Origin: Liolophura sinensis
Lineage: Eukaryota; Mollusca; Polyplacophora; Chitonida; Chitonidae
DNA: 64,000 bases
Direction of reading: 5' to 3'
Assembly (NCBI RefSeq): GCF_032854445.1
Contig: NC_088300.1
Span: 65,136,984 to 65,200,983, forward strand
The position numbers and the translations under genes were made by a program. Of the stretch, positions 16,413-64,000 are shown piece by piece (position 1 is the first letter of the stretch; the number at the start of each line of letters is the position of its first letter). The notes below the pieces were generated by a model, which made no database searches, had not been told where the DNA came from, and saw only the letters and a list, made by a program, of their open reading frames with translations.

Positions 16413-18779
16413 AAATAGTACAGGTGCCTTTTCACGCAAGTCAATATTCGTCACGTTTCTGGAATAAAAGGTTGAAGGCTCATCAAATTAAGAAAAAAAG
16501 TCCTGTAGAAATGATCTCTATCAGTCAGGGGAGCAGTAAAATAACAGAAGACATGGTGTACAAGCATGGAGGATTTATTTCCTGATCACAAGAAACCAGA
16601 TTCAATACTTACATCAAATACACTGAGAACACAGAAGGCTGTGAGCCACATCTACATGTCATTGTATGGAGAGGGGTAGGAGGCTGGTGGACTGGGCATT
16701 ATGCATATCGTAATAAAACACAACTCCATCCGCAGTGAGCAGGTTAGGATATAGTATTAACCCAAAGACACCATCTGCTCACTAAAAAATCAAATGTAGG
16801 TTTGGTGTTGGAAGCCAAAAGAATGTAAGAGTATAGCAGTGACTAATGGATGCATTCCTTCATACATTATGTCAGATATAACACAAGATCAACAGGATAT
16901 AAATTACAAAGGGCCATTTTTAGATAAATGCATATTTTCATTTCCTTATCAGCATTAATATCTTTCCAATATCCTCAACGCTAAAAAAATTCAATTGCAA
17001 TGTCAGTAATGTAATGGACAGAGCACAAACGTTTTTCTACTCCTGTAACCTACAATGTGAACAACTAAAGGAACCCCTCAAAAGCATGTATGCTATGTTA
17101 AATGGCCCCTAATGAAAATAAAGGCTGGACAGATAGGAAGAAAATCCACTTTCACAGATGAAGCAAATCAATGTAGCTGTATATCACGGACTTTGTATAC
17201 TGCAAGGATTGATGCAGATAGATGCAGAAATACAGACGCATGCAGACTCTCGCCTTAAGCCACGTCTGGCAAGCATATTTTCTGTATGTACCAATCTGTT
17301 TTGGCCAACTACAATTCTACCTGCTATCAGTCCATGTGAAACTAACTGTACACATTATATAAACACACAGTACAGAGTTGCCCCTTACCACTCTACATTA
17401 AGCTGTAATTACTGTAGGATGTCTTAAAGGAAAGGGCTATGTACAAATGGAGTGAAATGGAATAATTTACGTTTCAAATGGTAAAAATCAAAGACACTGA
17501 TTTTCAAATATACATTGTTTAAGTTATATCAGCCAGTCAGGGCATTTCCACCTCTGTGCCTGTCAATTTCTATCTCCAATCGCATAATCAATACTGTGGA
17601 CATGCCCACGTTTTGTCCAAATGAATAACTCCAATGGCAGATGTTGCGAAAGTCGAAAAGGAAACTTGTCTCCTCTGTAGGTATAGAGGATGCCTGAAGC
17701 TATCAAGTGGATAACATGAAGCACTACAATTATTTGGCAGACTGTGTTAAGAGAAGGTTTCTATCATCTCTTTCGCAGATAAAGAAACCTACTAACAACA
17801 TTGTTTGCTAAGGACCATGTCCAATTTCATGACACTTTTCAGTTTAAAACGGTGCAATTTTGCTTGTCTAAATGCAACTGTGGAGACTTCAGGTATCATG
17901 AATTAATATGAATATTTTTCCTCCAAATCATTTTGTGAAATTGGACATAGAACTGACGATAATGACCTGAAACAAGGCTACGTGTATTTGCAAATCAGCC
18001 CACTTGAATCACTGCGATCGAAGTTAAATTGACTGCATCTCTTGCTCTTGGTAATGAGTGGATAAAGCTTCATCCTTTTAAAAGTCCAAATCTAATTACC
18101 ATTTTCCCTCATGAACAGATATGTGATACAGGACGTGGCACACCACACAGATACATTATACCAGTTAAATGTCCTGAAGAGGTGGAAAAAACCTGATGCC
18201 TTCATATATCATTTCAATAGATAATTGTTAATTTGAAACGGGCACATTATACAGGGGGAGGTAACTCTGTGCACAGAACAAACACTGTAAGCTGGAGTGA
18301 CAGGTGATATGCAGAACAATCACTTGATGTCGTTGGAACACTGTCCATACTGTCATCTACAAGTTGTTAGTGGTTATGGAGCCAATGGACATTTGAAACT
18401 TATTGATTTCCATTATAAATATTTACATCCGATTGGTAAACTTCATATATATATATGACTACTAGCATACAAGGCTTGGCATTTGTCAGAATTTGTACAG
18501 AGATGTGCTTGGCTAGCAAGAACTGACAGACACTGACAAAGACCAGGGCTGAAGAGAAAAGGTACGATACAAACAACCACCTATAAATACAAATTTCTGT
18601 TTCTGGATTGAGAATTTTTAAAAGACTCTACACTCTTTTTGTATTTCATTTGCAAAGTTCAATATGAAGATATTGTAGATTTGGAACAAAAAGTGGTTAA
18701 AGATGAAGAACCAATCCAACTTCAGCTCTGGTCTTAACTGTGCCAGTCTACATTATAGAACAGGTCTAATGTTGCTCAA

Positions 18780-55500
<36,721 letters not shown>

Positions 55501-55706
55501 AGTGAATGCCCCAGCCCATTGTCTTACTCGGTTCAATCTACAATAAAACCTTCAAGTGCTTATCTGACTAGCTGTGCTTCTTCTTCGTGGGGTCTCCACT
55601 TCCTATCTTCTGACGGTTCGTCAAATATGGCGAAACGTACGTGCTTCTCGCGAGAAGTTTCGAGAGTTCATTATCCGGGCGATTTGCAACTAGGATTTGG
55701 GATTTG
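55501..55706. promoter_or_regulatory. Putative KLC/eIF5 bidirectional promoter with TCTCGCGAGA palindrome
   Basis: A CpG-containing island between the divergent genes. CTTCTCGCGAGAAG at 55644-55657 is a perfect 14-bp palindrome containing TCTCGCGAGA, known in vertebrates as a core-promoter element of many housekeeping and bidirectional genes. No TATA box is obvious. Start sites are not determined. Confidence 0.5.
55620..55706 (+). other. EIF5: Putative eIF5 5' UTR exon
   Basis: GC-richer sequence ending at a good donor (GATTTG|GTGAGC). It contains an ATG at about 55627 that opens a short upstream reading frame of about 26 codons. Would join the acceptor at 60537-60538 across a 4.8-kb intron. 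Confidence 0.35.
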
Positions 55707-58700
55707 GTGAGCATGCTGTGACACCGTTTAATGTAAAGTAGAATTTTGGTCTATAAACGCCAATCTTTGAAGAGGGTGTTAGTTACGATTGTTGAATATT
55801 AGTACCTGTTGAGCCCTGTGCTCTTAATTTCAGATTCTGGGTTGGGAAAACCCGAAGAAGACGGTTTGAACGAAAGCATTGGGCTAGCGACCCCTCCGCC
55901 AGTCGCCATATTTTCATCTCGTTGTGCGAGGTTATCGTGTCGAAAGTTTTTATGACTTTATTGAGTCAATTCGGTAAAGTATTCCTTATGTACTACATTT
56001 CTTTCTTGCATATCTTAAAATTAAATATGTTGGAGTGGCTAATACAATTTGTTATTGGTATACATAGTTATCTTCCAATGTATGGACACGTTCCAAGGTG
56101 ATATAGACGATTCTCCCACGTGGCTTTGAAGTGCCGACATATGGTGAAATCGTTGACAACCTGTTGGAGGACACTGTGCATTATCAGTGATTTGGTGCTC
56201 AGACTACTACTCTACTTTTAAGGGAAGTGCCAAACTGGCGCTTATAAACATGTCACCAGCTTCCTTATTTTCATTAACTTTGTAATCAATTCTAGAAACT
56301 TTAGTGAGGTTTCTGTAAACAATTTTGCCCCTTCCGTTTGGTGAAAGTTGACAATGTAGCTTCAAACAGTTCCAACCGTTGGCCGTTGTAAAGACTAGGG
56401 TTATATTTTTGTGTAACTTTCTGCGTCAGTTCATTCATGCTTTGCCAAATGAGGCTAGCCAAATATGGAGACCCTTTTCAGATGTAGTTCACGTGACTAA
56501 GGCACATGCACATTCAACCCTTACCATGTTCACCTGTCTTAAAGGCGACTATAAACCATGTTTTGGAACATCAACTCGAGTGGTATAAGCAACCAGCTAA
56601 GGGCCCGACCTGCTGCCTGATGGAAGTTGGAATGCAGAGCATTCCACAACAAGTAAATCCTTTAAAAAAAAAAAAATATATACCATACCTTCTCAATAAT
56701 TACAGGCACTTGCTAATTTAAACAAATTGAAAGTAGGTGGATAAATCAGAGAAGTCTCCCTCTAAGCGCTCACCGTGGGTGACATTGCTGTGCCACCTAA
56801 CCTGGCTGGAGTATAGACCTACCGCGGTGTATTAAGCCAGCCTTTCCTGACAGTATATACAAGGTAATTTACAATGTCATTTTTCAGTATATGCGCTCGT
56901 TTAAAAAAACAAAAAGGCAAAAATATTGATAGCAGAACATCAATGTAGTGAAAATATATCTTTGCTATTTCCCTTCCCAAAACACTTACCATGACGCTTT
57001 CCGTGTTGTGTTCTATAAACTTTGGTATCCAATATTTAAAGTCGATGGTTGTGTGGCATTATTTAAAGGGAAGCATTCAACACCCCGCCGCATTAGGCTT
57101 AATGTTCGCAGGATTGTTTTTAATCTACCGACTGCTTGTCTTCCTCCACACCCATGTATGGTGTATACAAGAATGGAACATGGGGATGATTGCCGTTTGA
57201 TCGTTGAAAGGGTAATGCTGCCTGGCATATGTGGATAAAACACAAATGACAGCAATGCATGCGTGTTAATTTTAAGGCAGACTTTCCATTGATTACAGAC
57301 AACCTGTCTACTTTGGCGGGAACATGACGTAAATCTGACAGCCGAGTCTCGGTAAGGTGGGGGTGGGTGTTGTGGCAGGGGGGAGGGGGCAGTCTCTTTT
57401 TAGATTGATTTTGCAACATGTTATCACAGGCATTTCAAGAAAAAGTCAGTAATACGTGTACATTCGTGTATATATGTCATTAAATTAGCTTTACCAGGCT
57501 TGAAATTTTACAATGCACATGCCTTCAAAATCCACTGATATGCGTACCAGACAACCTTGAGAGAATATCAAGCTCTGAGGAGTACGCTTTGCTGTGAATG
57601 GCATTGGTAATTTCACAAAAACTATATAAACAATGTGGGCTCAAAAAATAAAGTTCAGATGGTTATATCCAGCTGAGAAGATGACCGGCCTGATTTCCCA
57701 GTTCTCCGACGAGAATACAAACCATGTAGATTTCATCTGGCACCTGCAGGTCTGGAGCATGCGAGGCTCTGGAAGGTCATTAGCTGACGCAAAACCATAC
57801 ATACCATTTGTTCTGTGTGCCAATAAATATAATACATTACCAGATACCTCAACACCCATCCCTCGGAAACGTCACTCAGTTCATTTGGACTTCATTTAAT
57901 CTGAAGTATCTTGACAAACTCCTCAGTTGAAGATGAGAGACAAAATATGCAGTGTGTATGTGGATTACAAAAATCAAGACCCCATGCACAACACCCGCTA
58001 CAGGTACCGGTTTTACAAATCACTACCAGGTAACAAACTCACAACAAAAAGCAGGATTAAAATAATATAGAAATTCATAGCTTGTATGTATCCCGTTGAT
58101 AATATATTTATAAGGAGCTTTCCCAAATCATCGGCGGGCTTACAGGTACATGAAATGGCTAATGAATGAACAATAAGCTACTATGAAAAACCTTTTGAAC
58201 AAGGTTTTATTTTTAATGTGGCAGTAAAAGAGTCCCAAGAATGGACACAAAATATTAACATTGGTATTCTTAATTATATTACAAGCATGAAGGGGATAGT
58301 GCAATGACTGGTTGACCCGTATCAGTATAATGGCTCGGGCGGTGCGGCTTACTTGCTTTCGGTAAGTCTCAGGGAAGCAGCACTAGATAAAAGAGCGGTG
58401 GAAATCCGTCCTGCGACAAGAAGGGTACATTGCATATACCCTAAGGATTCCTTCGTCATCATATGACTGAAAAATTGTTGAGTACGACGTTAAACCCCAA
58501 GCACTCACTCACTCAATTATATTACAGGACATTTCCTCATATTTGGGCAAACATGCATTACACAATACAGAATTCAACATTGAGTGGTATTTGACACCAG
58601 CCAGTAGGCTATAAAACTTTTATAATAGTCCAAGCCTGGTATGCCTGGGAACATGTGTCCATTTCTGACATAGGCGTAGGTGCATAAAGTATGCTACACT

Positions 58701-60538
58701 CCACATTAAGGCCGATATTGTGGGCTCGGGAATATCGTGAAATAAGTAGCTGTGTATATATGTCCAACTGTGCCAAGCTTTGATTTTCTTTAAGAAAGGT
58801 TTGTATGGAGTTGTGTCTCTGTTGTCATCGTTTCTCCAGAATTATTTCTAGCGTGCGCTCAGTGTTTTTACGGCCAGCCGGTTTTCACAACAATGTTTAC
58901 TCAACAAAAGCTAATTTTTTCAGGTAGTCTTTGTGTAAGTTAAAATGACACTAGTTGTTGTGAAAAACAAATAATTAGCTTTCAAATTTCGTGTATATCC
59001 AAGAGATTCTATTGGCCGACATTCAGTTCAACACAGCTAATCAATACATGTTACAAATGCGATGTACCCACGTGTTTACAAGCGAAAATTCTGGAGACTT
59101 CTGTTTTTCTGCAATTTTGTAGTTTATATAGGTCTACCAATGTGTGCAATAGTTTTAAACGACATTGGTATGATGTTGTAAAAAACAGCCGTCCAATCAC
59201 AAAAAGTTAAATCTTTTAAGACCTGGGAGTGTCTCTCCCCATCTTGCCAAGCTGGTGAGGCTCACCGAGGTGTGATGGAGATGTGAACTACTGTCACTGA
59301 TAGACTGTAGGTAATCCCCTTCACAATCTTCACAGAGTGTACGACTTAAGACAACACCCCCTGCAAGGCATCATAGTATACATTTTCTAAAATGAGTCTG
59401 AAATTATTGAGAACCTATAGTAAATTTGCAAATTATACAGAGCAACTATGTCATATAAATGACAGTGATGTGACAGAATTTAGAAAGATAAAGTCTTATT
59501 TACGCTGTTTTCTTTGTATGCAAATTGAACATCTCCCCATTCAATTTTAACCAGTGAAAAACTAGTAAAAGTATGTGAACTTGGGGAAAAAAAATGACGT
59601 CTGAATGCACATTGAAATCAACACCTAAGTATAACCATAGTCCTTACGACTTCCCTAGGCCATGTCGTTGTAGGTATGTATATCCTACATGTATGATGTA
59701 AATTATTTCATAAGATGTCGGTAAAATGTTATGGTTTTGATATGTCACATAATCACGTAAGTTTTTCTCGAAATGAGCCATATTATCTCGAGAATCCTAC
59801 TAATCCATAGCAATAAGCTTTAACCTGCAAAATCCTTCGGCTTGGAAGATTTCTTCAGATCTTGAATATCGCTTATTTGTTTGGCTACTGGGGAATTTTG
59901 TAATTAACAATGTACAACATCATAAGATAATCACTTGTGAATTGTTTCAGCTTTCGACACCTGGATTATGACAATTCAGTTAAGACAAGGCTGTGAGAGC
60001 TGTATGTGAACCCTTGTAGTGGCTTTATCAATCATTCTTGCCGCTAGGCACTTAATTTGTCAAACCTTTTTTGCTCTTAAATCACTTGGAGTAAACGCTC
60101 TGGTTCCGTGGGTTTTGACAAGCATTGTATGATAAGTCGTTTATGACATTAATTTGTGAAATGAGTACTGCAAACATAGGTTTTCGTCCAACAGTACAGC
60201 TCATGAAGCACTAAATTCATCTTATTAGTAGTTTTCAACTTTTAACATGGTTTATTGTAAACCTTCCTTAACAACCTTAAAAGACATGATGTTGGTATTG
60301 ACATGCAGGCTTTGGGAAATGCAGCAGTACAGTTTTTCCCTGTAAGAAAGACAGAGGGTCACCACAGCTTGTTACACAGCAGTTTTCTAAGTAGAAATGC
60401 GTTTTTTCAATCACTTATACTGTAATCTCTGTAACATTAGGTTTTACTGTTTACCTTCACAGCTTGAACTGACACCCTGCTCCCCACCCCCTTTACAACG
60501 ATTGATCGAGCCTTTTTTTTTTTTTTTTGTCATTTTAG
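55707..60538 (+). other. Putative eIF5 5' UTR intron
   Basis: AT-rich with a 5'-truncated SINE (58284-58514). Small ORFs show no recognisable domain. A GC-rich patch at 57340-57400 (GGGGGTGGGTG, GGGGGGAGGGGGC) has no evident gene. Confidence 0.4.
58284..58514 (+). mobile_element. 5'-truncated SINE with 12-bp target duplication
   Basis: Identical AATTATATTACA at 58272-58283 and 58515-58526. The body begins mid-element (AGCATGAAGGGGATAGTGCA) relative to the copy at 34781-35158 and runs to CGACGTTAAACCCCAAGCAC then (TCAC)n. Truncation at the 5' end with intact duplications is the signature of LINE-driven target-primed reverse transcription. Confidence 0.88.
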
Positions 60539-60779
60539 GGCCATTGGTGTCCCAACCATTCACCAAGAGTTATCCACAACTTTGGAGAGGATCCCCTCAA
60601 TTAAGGTTTATGAATTTCTGCAGGAACCACAAACATCAGCTAGATCCGGAGAGTAGTGTTCAGCATTGGAAACATAAAAGGATAAATTATCATCTTCCAA
60701 CATGGCTGGCAGTGTTAATGTCAACACCAGCGTGTCCGACCAGTTCTACCGCTATAAGATGCCTCGTCTCATAGCCAAG
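60539..60779 (+). CDS. EIF5: eIF5 first coding exon (with 5' UTR)
   Basis: Acceptor at 60537-60538 preceded by an 18-T tract (TTTTGTCATTTTAG). ATG at 60702-60704 in context CCAACATGG reads [20 protein letters not shown] then PRLIAK. Donor CAAG|GTGACA after 60779, phase 0. It has two residues more before SVNVN than vertebrate eIF5. Confidence 0.92.
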
Positions 60780-63700
60780 GTGACAAATTGACTGCGCTGT
60801 CCTCTGATGCTTGAATGGAATATTCCAGCTTGTGGGGTTAATAAGGCTATATATGAAAATAAATTGATGCCAAGTCCAAAAATTTTGTTGTCTTTTGATA
60901 TGTGATGTGAATTCATTTAAATAAGAAGCAGCACTAGGGTTAGATTCAGTATTGAGATTTTATTAGTAATGATTAGGTAAATGTTTGTCCAATCTGAATG
61001 TTGTGTATGTAAAGGTAGAGACTTGATGGACTCTGTATTGTGGCCAGTTTGCCGAGATACATGTAAAATAAACTGAAAATCTGCGGTATGCTATTAATCT
61101 TATTTTGGTTTTCATCTTCAACAGGTAGAAGGCAAAGGGAATGGCATTAAAACGGTGATTGTTAACATGGCCGAGGTTGCTAAAGCGCTTTCTAGGCCGC
61201 CGACGTGTAAGTCATCCACAGAATAGAGGACAGAACATTTTAGCTTGCACTATTAATTAAATGTTTATTATCTATTTGTATTATTTATATGATTTTTTTT
61301 TGTATGTTATACATGCTGGATTCCTCTCCAATCGTACATGGGAGGATCTGACAGCAACCTGCGAGTGTTCATGGGTTTCCCCTGCGCTCTGGTTTTCTCC
61401 CACTATAATGCTGGCCTCCATCGTATAAGGGAAATATTCTTGAATACTTAGTAAAACATCAGTCAAATAAATGAATAGTTTTGCGTTACAAATAAGTAAA
61501 TATAGTTAGAATTTGACTTCAAGCAACTGAATGATGAGTGACTTATTGGATTCCCCTTCAGGAAGCCTGATTGATAAAAATCCTACTCTGACTTGCGAAA
61601 CACAGCCTTCTGTTAATTTCAGTGTGCATACTGGTACTTTAGTCTTTATTGTCTGTCAGTGTAATGTTCTGTGGCATTGATGCAGTTTGTGTATAGTGTG
61701 TACATTTTTTGTTTAAGACCCCACAAAATTCTTTGGCTGTGAGCTCGGCGCTCAAACACAATTTGACTTCAAAAACGAGCGCTACATCGTTAATGGATCC
61801 CACGATGCAAGCAAACTCCAAAGCCTTCTGGATGGCTTCATCAAGAAGTTTGTCTTGTGTCCAGACTGTTCAAATCCTGAAACAAATCTGGTAAGTAAAT
61901 AATGTGGAAATATTCTTTTGTATTGTCACCAGTTATAACCCAAGTGTAAGTGTCATTCAGCAATGTTTAGGTTTGTAACTGAGAAATTGTGAGTAACAAT
62001 ACTTCCTAAAGAGCATGTTCCTATGTGGAACATGATAAGGCATTTGCATGGCAAAGATAGTGGTTTCCATGGGTGTCTTATTTAAGATTGGGGTGGCACA
62101 GAGAGAGAAAGCTCTATTAGATCCAGGCCACATAGCACTGTGCATTATTTCAGCGTGTAATGCTGATTTTGGTATCTTTTTACACTCTCCGTTGTACTGT
62201 ACTTTCCAGAATAAGAATGTATGCTGTCTGTAGTTTTCTTAAGAAACTACAGTTTGACAATAGGGTGAGGTCACAACTATCGTTTGACTTCGGTTATTAG
62301 GCCCACTTCTGTTACTGTGTATGTAGGCCTGCTTCTCATCTGTTAATCTATCTGTCTGTCACAAATCAGTCTTCAGGACTTCTCTTCAAAACAGTTCATC
62401 ATATTGAATTAAAACTTGTTCAGTGGCTTCACCTTGATGGCTTACACATCAGGATTTATTTTGGACCTTTTTGTCTGTTTTGAACAACGTTATGACGATT
62501 TCTAGTGCTGTTTTTCTTTTTATAAAAATGGTTCATTGTATTGGGTTAAACTTGTTCATTCCTCTGTTGCGATGTGTTGGAGATTAAGATTAAAATTTGG
62601 CTATTTTATCCATTTTCAACAAAAATGATTGCTGTTTTTTGGTATGAGGCTTCCCCACGACATGTACGTCACAGAATCTCTCCTTAGAAATGTATTCTTG
62701 TTTTTTTCAGAACGTCAGCGTGAAGAAGCAAATTATCTTGCAGCGCTGCATTGCCTGTGGCTATTCTGGGATAGTGGACATGAATCATAAACTGACCACG
62801 TACATCCTGCGTAATCCTCCTGATCAGGTGAGTGATCAGACAGTACCACTTCCGTGGCGTAATGCTTAGTGTTTTTTTTTTCGAATCAAACCCCGGTTGG
62901 GTCATACCAAAGACTTCAAAATGGTGCTTCTCGCTCAGCAGTGAGAGGTTACAGCAAGTAAACATGACTAGTTGGCCTGGTGTCAGTATAATGTGATTGG
63001 GTTGGGCGTCACATTTGGTGTCTGCGGCATGATACTTCAGTGGTGGCAGCACTTTAGCGACATGGTCTCGCTATGCCATAAAAAGACACAATATATGACT
63101 GAAAAATTGTTAAGTACGAAGTTAAACCCAAACATTCATTCATTCATACATTTAAGGGAGACCAGGATAGGCCAGAACATACATGGTGTACATATGTAAA
63201 GATTGTACCATCTGCCTTTGCTCTGCCTCTCAAAATTGATTCAAGGTTCAAAAATTTAGATATCTAAAGTTTTGTGTGACAGCACCAATTCAAAGGGCCA
63301 GTTAGATTTCAGACTGCTTTGATGGAATTTAAAAAAGCAACCCAACCATCTTCTGTTCATACTTCCATTTTTGAGCGCACCAAATTGCATGCTTTGTATC
63401 ACACTTTTGTTTATAATGGTGAATATTTTAATGTGGAAAAATTCATGTGATGGGTGTTATCTTGTGTTCATATCTTCAATAGCAGAATGAGTTATCTGGA
63501 TTCCCTTTCATGACGTAACTGAAAGCATCCAGCTCTGACCAATCACACACTCATGCATTTATATATGCTGCTTGTGTCCTATGTCATTGGCACAATATAA
63601 ATTGCAGTACAGAGCCTGATTTCAACATGGGCGTGTAAAATAGTGGGAAGACCAGAAAATGGTTGTAAATGCGTCCATAAGCCACCAGTCATTATATGGT

Positions 63701-64000
63701 TGTATTATATTATGTAACCTTGCTTTAAGAGGAGACACTGTCCGTGAATGTGCCAAAAAATCTATAAAAAAAAATTTTGAACCTCAAGCAAATATAATAT
63801 TTAAAAAAATGCAATAAAAACAAAACTGAAAGTCCAACTTTTTATTTTATGCAATCTTGATGTGTTTATTATTTTCCTGTTTTTTAAGGCTTTCCTCACA
63901 TGTTAATATGTGTTCATGAGGAAAAATATCTAATATTTTTGTTTTTACATCCTGCTCCTCTGACACTGAAAAAGATATGTTCGCTCGTAAAACAACAGTT
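60539..64000 (+). CDS. EIF5: Eukaryotic translation initiation factor 5 (3' partial)
   Basis: Coding exons seen: 60702-60779 (exon from 60539 with 5' UTR), 61125-61206, 61718-61890 and 62711-62827, in frame for 150 residues; the rest lies beyond the window. eIF5 is the GTPase-activating protein for eIF2 during start-codon selection. The N-terminal GAP domain is clear: [20 protein letters not shown], whose Arg17 corresponds to the catalytic Arg15 of vertebrate eIF5, then [32 protein letters not shown] and [15 protein letters not shown] four-cysteine zinc ribbon follows (CPDC...CIAC). The linker and C-terminal W2 HEAT domain are not in view. Confidence 0.96.
61125..61206 (+). CDS. EIF5: eIF5 exon: GAP domain
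   Basis: Acceptor TCTTCAACAG, donor ACGT|GTAAGT, ending in phase 1. Reads [20 protein letters not shown] then ALSRPPT. Confidence 0.95.
61345..61480 (+). mobile_element. SINE copy (AAAT-tailed family) in eIF5 intron
   Basis: ACCTGCGAGTGTTCATGGGT, CTATAATGCTGGCCTCCATC, GTATAAGGGAAATATTCTTG and AAACATCAGTCAAATAAATG match the family, more diverged than the copy at 16282. Confidence 0.6.
61718..61890 (+). CDS. EIF5: eIF5 exon: GAP domain and first half of zinc ribbon
   Basis: Acceptor TTTTGTTTAAG, donor AATCTG|GTAAGT, phase 0. The split Tyr codon joins the preceding exon; reads [40 protein letters not shown] and [16 protein letters not shown]. Confidence 0.95.
62711..62827 (+). CDS. EIF5: eIF5 exon: second half of zinc ribbon
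   Basis: Acceptor TTTTTTTCAG, donor GATCAG|GTGAGT, phase 0 to 0. Reads [20 protein letters not shown] then [19 protein letters not shown], matching vertebrate SCKACGYRGMLDTHHKL. No further eIF5 exon is recognisable up to 64000. Confidence 0.95.
62855..63160 (+). mobile_element. SINE copy, second subfamily, in eIF5 intron
   Basis: CGAATCAAACCCCGGTTGGG (B-box region), TCATACCAAAGACTTCAAAA, TTGGCCTGGTGTCAGTATAA, TGACTGAAAAATTGTTAAGT, then (CATT)n; same subfamily as 8296-8600. Confidence 0.65.
63161..64000 (+). other. eIF5 intron, continuing past window
   Basis: AT-rich, no exon recognised; the eIF5 acidic linker and W2 domain presumably follow outside the window. Confidence 0.6.

Overview
This window looks like nuclear DNA of an invertebrate animal, most likely a lophotrochozoan and probably a mollusc (inference). 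It is AT-rich, has short exons in long introns with GT/AG borders, and carries many tRNA-derived SINEs whose tails resemble those common in molluscan genomes. Three protein-coding genes can be read with confidence. No prokaryotic operon or CRISPR array is present.

Gene 1 (+ strand, window start to 6022, 5' end missing) encodes a macro-domain/Deltex-type E3 ubiquitin ligase. The visible order is the end of one macro domain, two further macro domains, a Cys-rich putative zinc finger, a C3HC4 RING and a Deltex C-terminal (DTC) domain. In vertebrates macro domains and the RING-DTC module meet in the PARP9/DTX3L complex; here they lie in one reading frame. Both complete macro domains are split by a phase-1 intron at the same site, and each of those introns holds an expanded minisatellite (46-bp and 63-bp units).

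From 6.8 to 16.5 kb I see no recognisable protein gene. This stretch holds SINEs, a 30-bp minisatellite (9221-9912), an intact tRNA-Ala(AGC) with a Pol III terminator (11802-11874), and a non-autonomous PIF/Harbinger element with 12-bp TIRs, TTA target duplications and a remnant of transposase N-terminal sequence (13934-14589).

Gene 2 (- strand, about 55500 to 18780 or 16574) is kinesin light chain, read across 16 coding exon positions and giving about 636 residues. Its main interest is two pairs of duplicated, equal-length, phase-matched exons in the TPR region: 33439-33526 versus 32021-32108, and 29378-29467 versus 28828-28917. It also has two candidate alternative first coding exons, a tandem 3' splice site at the C-terminus, and a possible recursive-splice site.

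Gene 3 (+ strand, about 55.6 kb to beyond the window end) is eIF5. Its N-terminal GAP/zinc-ribbon half is present in four coding exons. KLC and eIF5 are divergent and appear to share a compact promoter containing the palindrome CTTCTCGCGAGAAG (55644-55657).

The three genes show no functional link beyond adjacency. All exon borders are inferred from splice consensus and protein homology recalled from the families, without transcript evidence.
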